Assembly: GCF_030272615.1 (NCBI RefSeq)
Contig: NC_081413.1
Location: 21,580,501-21,644,500, forward strand
Length of the DNA: 64,000 nt
Direction of reading: 5' to 3'
Origin: Cryptomeria japonica
Lineage: Eukaryota > Streptophyta > Pinopsida > Cupressales > Cupressaceae
Part shown: positions 46,023 through 57,718 of the stretch, in pieces
How positions within the stretch are numbered: position 1 is the stretch's first letter
How the letters are laid out: every line of letters starts with the position of its first letter
The notes under the pieces: model-generated
What the model was told of the DNA's origin: nothing
The model's database searches: none
What the model saw: only the letters and a program-made list of their open reading frames with translations
Program-made: the position numbers and the translations under genes

Positions 46023-48148
46023 TTAGTTGATTTGGGTCTCTTTGTCTGCACTCCACTTTAATTTCCATCCCAACTTTTCAGTGACGCCCTTCACTTTCCC
46101 AGCAACGCCTGCAATTCTTAAAATGCTTTCTTCATCATACAGAGATGCATGTTTCTTGCAATCCTCCATTATAACACCCACAACTTTTACTATGCAAGAC
46201 CCTATCACATCCGCCAACATTCCCTTCAGTTTATTGAGGATGACCTCTATATTAACAAAGTTGTCATTTATGTGTACTCTTAGCTTGTATAAGTTGTAAC
46301 CTGCTACTGCCTCGGTCCACTTTCTTGACTCGCAGTCAATAGCTATTTGCTTTCCTTCCTTAAAAAGACTGTCCATGGCTTCTTCGGCTTTCCTCTCAAC
46401 AGGCTTGTTGACTGTGAGACGGTAACGGAGCCATTTATTTTCTCGCTGTACGCTTTGGAAGAGATTATCTGCTGCTTTACTGAGTTCAACTGCCTCACCA
46501 TCAGAATTTTCAACCATGTTCATGATGTTCCACGCTTGAGAGCAAACTTCCTTAACTGTTGCCACTGTATCATTGGCTTCAGTAAATGAGGATAGTTCAA
46601 TGATGATAGCAATTATTGAGACCGTTGCCATCTTCCAAGAACACTTCCCTACATTAAACTGCCTTTCCACATCCACCTCCCTTTCGACTTCCAATCTAAT
46701 ATCAGGACTAATCTGAACCCTCGCACATCTTTCACCACGGAAATCTGGAGTAGAATATTCCTTTAAGAAAGATGTCAAAGCAATACACTCCCTCCCCTCT
46801 TTGTCACCTTTTTCCATCTGATCTTTTATTTCCTGTATAGATTTTCTGGTGGCCATCCATATTCCAGCACGATTTTCACCCTGCATGCCTATCAATGATT
46901 CAAAATAGTTGCCAAAGTCAGACTCCTCATGGTCTTCTCCATGGCTCTTACTTCTAGATAGATTGCAAAATTCATTATATGTCGACGAACCTATAAGAAG
47001 CTTGGCCGGATATTTGTTGGAGAAGAACAATTGTGCCAACAACCAGCAAATTTTGCTCAGAAAGATTGAAAACATCTGAAGGTAATGAAGCACATAAAGT
47101 AGTTTATGCAATCTCATTTCGCTGCACACCCTCATTATCAATTTGTTGAGGGACATGTCCCCACTTTCGCCTTGGGTACTGAAGCTATCTATGAAGTCAA
47201 GCAACTCACTCTTCCAAAAATTCTCTATCTGAAAAAATTGTATAGACTTCAGGGTTTCCATCCTAGGCTTTTTGGGTAGAACACCACCGCTGTGATGCAT
47301 CTCCAGTATATGATAATGGATCCCATTACTATCACCACACAACGAAGCACAAACCAAATGTCAAGAAAAGTTCCAATATCTTCAGAATCTGCATAGCTCC
47401 TTGCTTGAAAAAACAAAATTCCATTGCAAACAGTAACGAGGAGAGCTATGGATGAGGTGAGAATCGATCTAGCCATTATATATTGAGGATCAGCCGTACG
47501 AGCTACAAATAATGACTGGCTTGCTCGTTCTTCAACCTCTTCCCATACAAGTTGGGTACTGAAATTTTGAGCAAAAAACATTGTGGGTATTTTATGAGAC
47601 CAAGTTTTGCAAATACTAACACTAGCCAGAGCAGCAGAGACCAAAAGGAGAACCAGAATTACCAGTGATACTAGCATTATAAGGTTGCAGGCAAGTACAA
47701 TCCAAAATGTACTATAATATATGTAAACAATTTACAGATGCGATATGTTTCATAAGAAATACGGAAAAAAGATAGAGTAGAGCTTATGATGAGAGCAGCC
47801 ATGTCTCTCCACAAAGTAGCGGAGAGGGGGCGCGCTACTCCAGGCAACAAACAACCCATTAACACAAACATAGAGACTCTCCCACACAAAACTGACACCC
47901 AATTATTGAAGAAAATTAAGAGAGAGTAACGTCGGATCACTCTTTCCTGGCCTCCGTAATCAAGATAGTCGTCACTTTCCTTTAATAGAGTGTTTGCTTG
48001 GTAATGTTCATCTTTAGAAAATACGTCACCAGGAAAATTAAAGGATTCTAAATATTACAAAGACAAAACAATTAGAACGAGAAAACTGTGAAGAATAATG
48101 GGAACAAATATCCTCCCCACCAAAGAAACCAAGGACTGATATCGTCAT
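46023..48148 (-). pseudogene. Multi-pass membrane protein gene, unknown family, two frameshifts
   Basis: The only likely host gene. Model: ATG 48148 is the first ATG after a TATA box. A 28-nt exon (48148-48121) ends before a GT at 48120. A 73-bp T-rich intron ends in AG at 48048. Exon 2 (48047-46023) continues in frame with SFNFPGDVFSKDEHYQ. About 685 residues. The N-terminal third has about five hydrophobic segments: SVLCGRVSMFVLMGCLLP, DMAALIISSTLSFF, FWIVLACNLIMLVSLVILVL, ILTSSIALLVTVCNGILFF and VVIVMGSIIIYW. The C-terminal 410 residues are mostly soluble and helical, ending LKWSADKETQIN. Two single-base frame changes, near 47720 and in an A5 run near 47265, break the frame. Both are consistent with one missing base, so they are either true lesions or sequencing errors. 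Sequence quality away from them is clean: no premature stop over 1.3 kb. Function unknown; membrane location is inferred from the hydrophobic segments. Confidence 0.7.
48048..48120 (-). other. Predicted 73-bp intron
   Basis: Donor TTTG/GTGGGGAG and acceptor TAATATTTAG/AATCC flank a T-rich sequence. Splicing joins the 28-nt exon with exon 2 in frame (the split codon becomes GAA). Without it, a TAA blocks the frame upstream of exon 2. Confidence 0.5.
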
Positions 48149-48267
48149 AATGAAGGCAAAGTGTGGCAAGATGCAACGCAATAAACTAATATGCTTTCCG
48201 CAGAATGTGCAGGCTTCAAGAAAGGAAATAAAATAAAAAGATGCACACTGGTCTGATCTCTGCACTC

Positions 48268-48282
48268 TATTTAAATATATAG
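48268..48282 (-). promoter_or_regulatory. TATA box of the membrane-protein gene
   Basis: Minus strand TATATATTTAAATA, about 120 bp before the proposed ATG at 48148. A start site about 30 bp downstream would leave a leader of roughly 95 bp without any earlier ATG. Confidence 0.5.
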
Positions 48283-48289
48283 TAGAATG

Positions 48290-49079
48290 GATAATAATAT
48301 TTTTTTTAAAATTTGTTATACTAAATACAGAGAATAATTTTTGTTGAAACTTCTTGGACCGACTCTCTTAAAAGTTGCAAATAATTATTGTGGGGTGGAT
48401 GAAAATGAACAGCTTTAAATCACACATTAAGCAACATATTAAATCTAGAGAGTGTTAGTCAACTCTACGTATTTAACACTTTTAAGTCTATAAGTGTATT
48501 CTTAGTGTGACCATATACATTAAGCAACATTTTAAGTCAATTCTGAGTGTTTTAACACTTTTAAGCCTAGAAGTGTAAGCTTAGTGTGCGATGCTTAAGC
48601 CATTCCGACGAAAACAAGAACAGACTCTTCTACAGTTGCACGTTGAAACTACAGTGACTAAAGCTTTTATGTTAACCGTGTCCTGTAAACCATAAGGCTT
48701 TTGATCATCTTCAACAGGAGGAAGAAAATATGTATTGCACAACCACATCCTAAAATACTCATAAAAAATAAAAAAATATTAGTTCTACATGGGCAAATCG
48801 ATTATGAAGAAAAATGATACGTAATTATTGGACACTGTTTTGAAGAATATAATAGTTAAACTATGGAAATATAGGAGAAAATTGTAAATTAATTAGACTA
48901 TGACTTGAATATGATTCTGACAAATATAAGGAATGATTATCTTTGTCACCATGGAAGGAGAATACGTGGAAATCCCCCAGAAGTGGCAATTAAATTTACC
49001 TTTCAAGTCAAAACTAAATAAAATGAATATAATATTATAAGTTGATTTTAGGTTAATTAGCTGATAGGCTCTTGTGTGG
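48290..49079. other. Upstream intergenic region of the membrane-protein gene
   Basis: Holds a phrase ACACTTTTAAG(T/C)CTA(T/G)AAGTGTA at about 48476 and 48549, i.e. two small palindromic copies 73 bp apart. No gene. Confidence 0.45.
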
Positions 49080-50600
49080 GCTTTTTCCCACTGGAAGTGT
49101 CAGCCTTTCGGCGAGGAGCGTTTTATGGCACGTTTCCGGTGATTCAATGTTTTCCTAGCCCACCACGTCATCTGCTTGGTACTCGATGACAAGACAACCA
49201 CAAGAATGTCATCTTTGCCAATTATATCTCCTGTCATTTCCTGTGCTCGGTATCTGATGACAAGATAGACACAATCACGTCTTGTTCTACTTTTGCAGAG
49301 AGGAATGTGGCGGTGAGGTTGTATATCACCCACCAAGTCCTGTATTCATTGCTTTGGTGGTGACGCACAGAACCTACATTCAATGCAATTTAAAACGTGG
49401 TTGTCATGAGGGATGTTTTCTATGCTTGGGCAGTTTGTCCATCTTGTCGATCATTTTGAATGCCATACTTTAACTAATTTAGGGTTTACATTCTCTACAT
49501 TTTACCTTACTTCTGTTCGCAGATGCAATTCACAATTAATTTTGGGTTTTCATTGTCTTGACACTTGTTTTTCATGGTGTGTAGCCTTCCTGAGGGCTTT
49601 CATGGTTTTTGTCGAAATGTTTGTTCTTTGGTGTGTTTGGATTAAATGACTATTTCTATAGAACTTAGGTAATAAATTTTAGCCACTAAAATTAGGTACA
49701 TTATGAGTCTATCTCTTTTATTTAGCTGAAAATGTATATAGGTTTTTCAAACGGTCTCCTATTTTAAGGTTATTATTTTATCTCCAAGGGTTTTTATTTT
49801 ACCTCTGCAGTGTATTTAGGATCTCACCTCTACCATGTTCATTGTTTTTATGAACGTGCATTTTCTATTTGTCTGTCTTCTATTCTATTGTTGTTTTGTT
49901 AATGAAAGGAGATCTCTAGTTCTATGTTTCTTGTAGGGCCTATTTGCATGTGTTGCAACCCATCTTTGTTCTTTCAATTAGAGTTTTGATATATATAGCT
50001 CTAATTATTAATATTATTAACTACACCCATAGTTTTTTTGCAAATAAATTCACCTTCTATGCATTTTTAGCTAACGAATACAAATTTCTAGTTCTCTCCA
50101 TTTTAAGGGTTTCAGTATTATAGTCATTACACCTATTGCGGGGTTTACGTTTGTATTGTCTTCCATGAACTTGCACTTTTTGATTGTGTGTGTTATATTT
50201 TATGTGTTTTAATTAAGGAAATGAAATTTTGAGCTTTTTACGTTTTTAAGGTATGGGCGTGGGTAGGTTTTTTTTTATTTTCTTTACGTGGGCATGCAAA
50301 TTTTTTTTTGTGTTTGTTATGTGAATGTGTATATAAATCTATTTACGCATCTGTATTTATAAATATACATATATACATATTAGGGTTTCTAGATATATAG
50401 TTATGGTTAATTGTTTCCTTGTTTACAAACACTGTCTAAAGAAAATTTTAGGTTTTGTATGTTTTAAGGGCTTTAGAATTCCACTGTTTGCATCTATTTT
50501 GTTCTATGTGCTTTGAGTTTTTTACTGGTCATGCATTTCCTATTCTCTGTGTGTTTCTTCATGTGTGTTCTTGTTTCTATGTTTTTGTGTATACATATTT
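49080..50600. other. Intergenic with short dispersed repeats
   Basis: At 49178-49300 the phrase CGATGACAAGA / CTGATGACAAGA occurs twice, and an inverted relative lies at 50998-51050. T-rich otherwise. No open reading frame with recognisable motifs. Confidence 0.4.
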
Positions 50601-50603
50601 ATA

Positions 50604-50769
<166 letters not shown>

Positions 50770-51260
50770 TGCATATGTATGTGTGTGTGTATATGTATAC
50801 AAATGTGTTGTAATTATTTTCTAGAGATACATATTTATATATGTACATGTGTATACATAAATATTGATATGTATGTGTGTATGGATACATATGTATAGAT
50901 ATAAACATGTTTGTATACATGTAAACTTATACATACATATGTATGTGTATATGTATAGTCATTTATGTATACACATTCCTCTAGGAAAAGTAGAAGACGA
51001 CGTGGTTGTCTTGTCTTGTCATCGAGTTTCAAGTAGATGATGTGGTGGAAGATATCTTCACATATGCATGTTTTTATATCTGCATTGTGGAAATATACAT
51101 GTGTATCAATATATACAAATGTGTGACCATAGACATACATGTATGTGCATGTACCTCTACTTATATGTATACCCATATATATTTATGTCTGTGTGTGCAC
51201 ACGTATATGTATAGATATATGTATGCGTGTATAGATGTGTATAGATCTCCAAATTAATTA

Positions 51261-52337
51261 TACTTTAACATGATACAAAATAGTTACTTACACTTGTCTA
51301 AATACAACTCCCTATTATATCTCTGCATGAACTAAAAAAAATAAAAAATATTAGTCTTCCAAAAATCATTTCAGTTTGTAAGCATACACGGATCCCACAC
51401 CGTACTTATCATACCCTATAAAAATTAATAACACTTCTACATTTAACCTTGCAAGGAAAAAAGATCCTTAAAAAATTATTCATGACTTATAACACACTTA
51501 ACATTTTACAATAAAAGAAAACAAACAATCCACTTTCTTAGTCAGTTTCTGATTCCCTTCAGAATTGTGCAAAATATAGTATCGCTCTATTTCTAGAGAA
51601 TTCACTATTTTACCCCTCTTAACACCCTAAACAATAAAGAAAAACCAAATACTTGGAAGGTGCATTGCATTTTACCTTGAACCACGAAAACCAACCACAC
51701 CTTTCAAAAACCGAAAATAAAACGTAAATCACCTTTTTAACAAACTTGCACTTGCAAACCTTCTCTCCAATGCAAAAAAATTACATCCTTCCATTATTAA
51801 ACATCTACATAAAACATTAACACGACAATCCTACAATTCTTCCCTTTCATAATCATAATGAAAGAATACGTACCATTGCCTTTGTTTAATACAACAAAAC
51901 CAATAACAAGTCCACAACTAAAACAAATTCCCTCAAGAAAATTAAAATTCCACTTCTCCCGATCATCTCCCGTTGAATGCAAACCATGCAACTACTAGTT
52001 AAATAAAATGAATATAATATAAATATGATTATTTAAAATTTCAGAAATATTAATTGGATTACTTTTAGTTGATAGGCTTATTAGGTGGGCGAAACCCCCA
52101 TGGAGAGTGTGATGTCTCACACCGTAAAGTCCTTGCCAGTAAAAAAGAATGGGAAATTATAAATTGTTTTTTTCCTTTCCATCATTTGGTCCATTGATTT
52201 TGCCCTGTTCTCCAATCGTTTTTTCCTTTTCGTTATTTTGTCCATTATTTTTGCCCCATTTTCCAAATCATTTTTTCCTTTCCGTCATTTAATAATTCTT
52301 GTCGACATCGTATTTTACTTTAACACTTAAGAATATG
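51261..52337. other. Intergenic, nothing recognised
   Basis: AT-rich. AAATAAAATGAATATAATAT at 52003 repeats a phrase at about 49015 followed in both by GATAGGCT within 75 bp, so the 3-kb interval lies between direct repeats. Confidence 0.4.
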
Positions 52338-54565
52338 TTGTAGAAGTTTATTTGTTGTGTAATGTCATGTTGATAACATTAAATAAAGTGTTAGTCATTC
52401 ATGCAAACCTATGCAATCATTTACATATCAGTTTGTATGAAGTTATAGCATACTGGTTGTGATTGTTTAGTCAAAACATTTTCCAATGTTATGCATTTTT
52501 AGATTTTGGGAAAAAATAAGTTTTAAGGTTTTGAAACCATTTCTAGAGTTGATATAAATTATTTGCAAGGGAAGTTATATTTTGTCATTCTATATAAGCT
52601 TCAATATGGATCTATATCTAAATAATTACATTATGTGCATTTTTTGAGTACTTATCTAATTTATTATATACAATTATTATAAGCTTCAAATGCATGTCAA
52701 AGTGTGTGCAAAAATTAATGATGAATTTTGCATATCCATTCCAATCAAGGAAATTAGTTTCAGACTCATTTTTTTATAATAGATCGATGCATTATGCATC
52801 AATAAATGACATAGTCTTGTGTGAAGTTGGGCTCATTAATGAATCCCTCACCTATCCCCATCTATAAACTTTTTCATATTTTGACCCTATTGCATTTATA
52901 TCTATACATGTTCCTATATATTAGACATTAACTATTCGTATTATTGTCCCACGCCTTTTCATTCAATACGTATCTACATATTACCATTTTTTTGTTAGGT
53001 GTATTTGAAAATTCAAATTATTATTTTTTTAATTTCTAAACTTTCATCCATCTATTTCGTTCGATTAGGTTACTTAGCACATGGTATGCATGATTTATTG
53101 TTAAATATATTGGTATGTAAAGGAATTAAATATCCATTCATTCACAATACAATGCATTCAAAAAATCACTTACATTCAAGGTGAAAGGATAGTAGGAGCA
53201 TTTTAATTAGATTACTAAAAGTAACATAAATCTACATCATCAATCTAGAAAACTTGCATGACTGAAGATTGATGTTCTCAACCATTTCCATCCTAAATTC
53301 TGGTCTTCTAAATGGTGACCAACATATGAGAACAAACCCATTGGAATTTCTATTCAAGTTATTTTTTATATATTTCCAATCAATTGATAGCTAATGTATA
53401 TAATTATCTCTAGAGTAGAAGTATAGAGAGGGACCCCAATAAACTCACAATAAAGTTAACAAAACTACTTAATTTTAAAAAGAAATACAAATATTAAATG
53501 TTGATTAAATTAATCTAAAAATATACAAATTTATTGTTTACATCAATTATTTTTTCAAATCATAAAATAAGACATTTATCATTTTATATCACATAATTAA
53601 TATTTAATAATTCAATTTATCTTTTTCAACAAACGCTTCAATTAATATAAATCAATTTAACCAAAATTATATGTTTTTCATTTAGTTAACTTAAATTACA
53701 TAAAAACTATTCTATTTAAAACTAGATTTAATTGCTACTTCAATCCATTTCCACACAATTTCCAACCATAGTACCAAATCATTCAGTTTCACAAATGAAG
53801 AGGAAAGAAACTGAATGATTTGGTACTATGGTTAGAAATTGTGTGGAAATGGATCGAAGTAAAGAAGTATTGATTTCCAATGGTAAAGAACGTCAAATAA
53901 TTACGTATCACTTTTCCTATTCTATTCAGAGACAAATTATTTCTATTATATCAATACTTCATTAAAATGTAGTTGTCCAATGCATTATTTTCTTACTCGC
54001 GGGAAAAAATAAGGATGAAAGAAGGGTGTAAAACAGCGAAGATCAGATTGAGACGACAAAAGCCATTAATGTTAAAGAAAAGTTTATTCGTACACGCACA
54101 CAGACCATTAATGTTGTCAGTTGGACTGCAAAATTATGGCAGGGTATCAAAAATAATAATGGACCCCAAAATATAATTTCAAAGCTGGCGAAAGTTGCCA
54201 ACTGGACTGTCAAAATATGAGAAAATGCGGACCGTAGTTAGAGAAAAACACATATTTCCACACTTCTTCTCACCACAAAAGAATACACAGAGTAATCTGT
54301 CACATCCTGTCAAAAGCATAGTCGGTGAGTTTGTTGTTTTGCATTTTGCAACACTCATAAAGTTATTCTTATCGATAGGCAGCTTTCATAGACCATTAGA
54401 TATCATTTTCGAGACGACAGAACTTTTTAATCCAATTTCAAAAGTCTGAGATATAGAAGGTAGTTCGGAAAAAAGTTAGGATTTACATCACGTGAATACT
54501 GACAATGATCTGTTCGGACTATTAAGAAAAATATAAAATAATGAAAAATACCCTGCTATTCTCCT
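52338..54565 (+). repeat. 2.4-kb dispersed duplication, right copy
   Basis: Same order and orientation as 38018-40470 but about 200 bp shorter, with one tandem unit in place of two and a local inverted duplication (53737-53860). No coding sequence seen. Confidence 0.8.
53737..53860. repeat. Long hairpin: 54-bp arms, 16-bp loop
   Basis: Left arm 53737-53790 and right arm 53807-53860 are inverted copies with two mismatches, at the sixth and twenty-seventh bases of the left arm. In a minus-strand transcript both mismatches become G-U pairs, so the RNA would be fully paired. The arm sequence (CCATTTCCACACAATTTCC) also occurs singly at about 39420 and, in part, at about 54570. Confidence 0.9.
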
Positions 54566-55063
54566 TCACACAGTTTCCAACCATAGTAACCAATCATTCA
54601 TTTTCTTTCCTCTTCGTTTCAACCCATTTAGGTTTTCCAATGATAAAGAATATCAAATAATTGCGTCCCACTTTTCCTATTTAAAGACAAATTATTTATA
54701 TTTTATTAAAATGTAGATGTGTGGTGCATTATTTTCTTCCTCATTTGGAAGAAGGATAAAGATGGAGAGAGTAAAACACTGAAGATCAGATTGTTGGATA
54801 GTTATGCAAGTGTAAATTTGGAAATGGAATTAGTAATGTCAATTATGCAATTGGAGTTTTTTAGGCAGATGTGTGAAATTTTGGAGTTTTTTAGTGAACT
54901 GATGTGTTTTTATAGGCTGCAACCTCTATAAAATACTATTTTCTTGTAATGTTTATAAAGACCAACAAATAACCTCTATATTGAGATAAAACATGATGTA
55001 ATAGATATTCAATAAATAAAACCTTTTTGTGTCAATTTGTGTTTTGTGTCAAATTTTAAAAAT
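54566..55063. other. Partial extra copies of the 2.4-kb repeat and possible LTR end
   Basis: 54566-54800 repeats pieces of the preceding block again (CCAATCATTCATTTTCTTTCC; TTATTAAAATGTAG; AAGATCAGATTG). 54950-55060 may be an LTR 3' end by its position before a primer-type site. Confidence 0.45.
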
Positions 55064-55075
55064 TGGTATCAAAGC
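55064..55075 (+). promoter_or_regulatory. Isolated primer-binding-site-like sequence
   Basis: TGGTATCAAAGC, the copia-type initiator-Met tRNA site, without recognisable gag behind it. Probably the leader of an older element that was cut by element G at about 55370. Confidence 0.4.
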
Positions 55076-55159
55076 TGGTCTAGCCTTAACTCGCTCATGG
55101 AGGGCCTAGGATTATGAGTGTAATCTTGAGACTCTGTTGGGTGTGTTTGTGAGTTCAAG

Positions 55160-55250
55160 TCATGGATTCTTAGAGAAGTTATCTGTATGTTTGGAGATTC
55201 CATTGAACTCATGGATTCTTAGAGAAGTTATCTGTATGTTTGGAGATTCC
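55160..55250 (+). repeat. Perfect 42-bp direct repeat
   Basis: 55160-55201 and 55209-55250 are identical, with period 49 bp. The spacer (ATTGAAC) also resembles the sequence before the first unit (GAGTTCAAG), so a 49-bp segment was doubled recently. Confidence 0.9.
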
Positions 55251-55369
55251 AAAAGTTAAGCTTTCTTGATGAAGTTATCAAGTTATTAGTTGAAGCATAC
55301 GTGTGAAGAATTTACATGTGGACTCTATAGGAGACAAAATGTAGGATGGATCTGACAATAGTAGTTGAT

Positions 55370-56039
55370 TGTTGGAATTCTTTTAATAGAAAACTAAATC
55401 GTTGTCCCTAAGCCTTCCTTCCCTATTGTGATACCTACTTGTGAAGAGTATCCTGCAGAGAGTTATTTTGTTTGGAGGCATTGGGATCACTTCCCTCTCT
55501 ATTGCCCCTAATGTGCAGCTCCAGTCCAAAATACAATACATTTGGGAAGGTGATTTTGAATTTTGAATGAGAGAGGAAAATTTTTGCAATCTAGACAAAT
55601 AAAATGTCATGGGCAATTCCCAGTTAGTAGAATTTTCTGTGTGCAACAACAGAAAATGTTTTTTTTTTGTTTTCTGAGTGATTCAGAGTTCGCAGCAACA
55701 TATGCATGTTAATTTGTTGAGTAGTGATTTCTCCAGGTGTGTGCAGAGCTCCAAGTGAGCAGTAGGTTTTAGGAGAGCTCTAAGAAGCTCCAAGTTTTTA
55801 AATGTTGTGGGAGAAACTTCAAAATGATACAAATCAGTTAGTAAATCATTTGCAATCAATAGTTGTTATATTCTAAGTTTTTGTTTAATCTTTTGTAAAA
55901 GTTCCATTTCTAGTTTTAATACAAAGAAGAAAGTTGCATGTCTCCATTATTGTTTGAGTTTTATTCTTCATTTGTATTGATAGTGCCTGGCAACTAAGTT
56001 GCAATCTGAAGTTTATAGGAGGATTTTAGAATATATACA
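55370..56039 (+). repeat. Element G 5' LTR
   Basis: Starts TGTTGGAATTC, ends ATATATACA directly before TGGTATCAAAGC. The partner LTR is not in the window, so the left border is inferred from the usual TGTTGG start of copia LTRs. Confidence 0.5.
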
Positions 56040-56051
56040 TGGTATCAAAGC
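56040..56051 (+). promoter_or_regulatory. Element G primer-binding site
   Basis: TGGTATCAAAGC, adjacent to the LTR end. One change from TGGTATCAGAGC. Confidence 0.65.
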
Positions 56052-56169
56052 TTTTAGTTTTCCATATTTGGGATTTTATATTTCTAACTTGGTATTAGGA
56101 CCATTTGGTCCTTAGTCCTTGCGAGTTTAGGCATTTGTTTTTTTTTGTGTTAACTTTTACTATATAGAA

Positions 56170-57105
56170 GACATGGTTAGAGATGAAAGAAAGAGATGAT
56201 AGCAACCATTCTCCTTTAATGGACAAAGTTATGATGTTTGGGCAAAGAGGATGAAGACCATCATGGTTGCAAATAATTTGTGGGAGCTTGTGGTCAATTG
56301 TTTTGTGGATACAACTAATCCAACTCAATTTGCAACACTCACAAAAAACTAGAAGACCCAGTTGAGGTAGGCAAGGAGGAAAGATGCTAAGGAATTGAGT
56401 TTGTTTGAAGAAGTCTTGACAAAGGCAGATTTACCAAAAAGAAACAACTAACTATGCCAAAGAAGCTTGACAATTTCTCCAAACAAACTACAAAGGGAAT
56501 GATAAAGTCAGATTGGTGAAGTTCTAGATGCTTCGAAGAGATTTTGAGTCTCTCCAAATAAACTCAATAGTGAGTCTATTTCAAACTTTCATATAAGAGT
56601 CTCTAGTTTGTTAAAAGAGTTAATGAAAAATGATGAAACAATGGAGGAACAAAGGATTGTTGAGAAAATATTCCATAGTTTTCCCTCTAAGTTTGATTCA
56701 ATTATCATTTCCATTGAAGAGGCAAAGGACCTATCTACTTTGATGGTGTATAACTTAATGGGTTCTCTTCAAAACCATTAGCTGTATATAAATAGGTTTA
56801 CTAAATCTTCCCAAGAGAAAGACATCAAAGCTCAAGACAATGCAAAAGGAAAGGAGAGAAGAAATAATGCTGGATGGAGCTCAAGTGGTAGAGTTCATGG
56901 AAACTTCAGAAAAGGAAGTGTAGGAGGAGATATCTTGGGATGAGGTCAAAGAAAAGAGGGAGCGATCAACTCTCAAACTATCTCTAGACAAGCAAAGAAG
57001 AATAGTAGTTCAAATTAGAGGTGTGATAAAAGTAATGTTGAATGTTATTATTATCATAAATTTGGTCATTATGCTAGTGAGTGCAAGAAGGAAGCACAAT
57101 AATTA
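56170..57105 (+). pseudogene. Element G: copia gag
   Basis: Frames in turn give FNGQSYDVWAKRMKTIMVAN, LWELVV, then ISNFHIRVSSLLKELMKNDE, EEQRIVEKIFHSFPSKFDSI and EEAKDLSTLMVYNLMGSLQ. This is the UBN2/gag-polypeptide of copia. The zinc knuckle at about 57036-57083 reads CYYYHKFGHYASEC: the second cysteine of C-x2-C is Tyr (a G to A change). Stops and shifts are numerous. Confidence 0.78.
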
Positions 57106-57139
57106 GTCAAAGAAAAATGAAAATGGGGCTAATATGAAT

Positions 57140-57718
57140 GTCGCTGAAAGTAATTAGTCCACAACCTTCATAATGTGCAACATTGGTAAAGAAGGAAACC
57201 CTAAGGCTTATTATTTGGACAACAGTTGCAGTAACCACATGAGTGGTAATGAAATTTTGTTTAAATATTTCATTGATAAAAATATTAAGTCTAAGAGTTA
57301 AGATGGGGAACAATGGAATAATTCCAACTGTGAAGAAAGGATCTATTATGATTTTCACCAAGCAAGGTGAGAGGATGGAAATAGAAAATGTTTATTTTGC
57401 CCCTAGTATAAAGAAGAACTTGATGGGTGTTGGATAGCTGATCCAAAATATATAAAGTGTTGATGGACAAGGGTGAATATGTCATTTTTGACAAAGATGG
57501 GAATAAGAAAGTAGTTGCATAAATTCAAATGACAAAGAATCATATGTTTCCATTGGGGATAGAGACTTGTTTCTCTTCTCAATCTGTGGTTGCACCTCCC
57601 AAGCAAGGAAAATTTACAACAATATAGCAATCAACTCTCAAGAGAATTATTCAAGACCTCTCCAAGTTGTGATATCTTAGGTATAGACACTTAGGCTATA
57701 CTGGTTTGAATTTATTGT
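57140..57718 (+). pseudogene. Element G: copia protease and GAG-pre-integrase
   Basis: The protease core reads YYLDNSCSNHMSGN: the expected Asp-Ser-Gly has become Asp-Asn-Ser, so the active site is lost. NVYFAPSIKKNLMGVGQL and DKDGNKKVVA follow. Near the cut, YLRYRHLGYTGLNLLL is the GAG-pre-integrase HxRLGH-type block. The frame shifts near 57290, and TAG/TAA stops are frequent. Confidence 0.75.

Larger units (their letters stand above)
55370..57718 (+). mobile_element. Element G: Ty1/copia, 5' part
   Basis: LTR (55370-56039), primer site, gag with zinc knuckle, and the protease and GAG-pre-integrase part of pol. It is cut at 57718 by the LTR of element E. The rest, if it exists, lies right of the window. 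Confidence 0.8.

Noticed and set aside
47712-47780. An intron explaining the first frame break of the membrane-protein gene
   Set aside because: ATTATAG looks like an acceptor, but no GT donor within reach gives the right phase and a plausible length.
48149-48265. Earlier ATG at 48265 for the membrane-protein gene
   Set aside because: It lies only a few bases from the TATA box, so it would be upstream of the transcription start; that frame also ends at TAA before joining exon 2.
49100-49336. 78-codon minus-strand reading frame
   Set aside because: Overlaps the short direct/inverted repeats and shows no motif or start context.
53737-53860. A microRNA precursor
   Set aside because: Arms are too perfectly paired over 54 bp for a typical microRNA, and no transcript evidence is available; kept only as a hairpin that might yield small RNAs.
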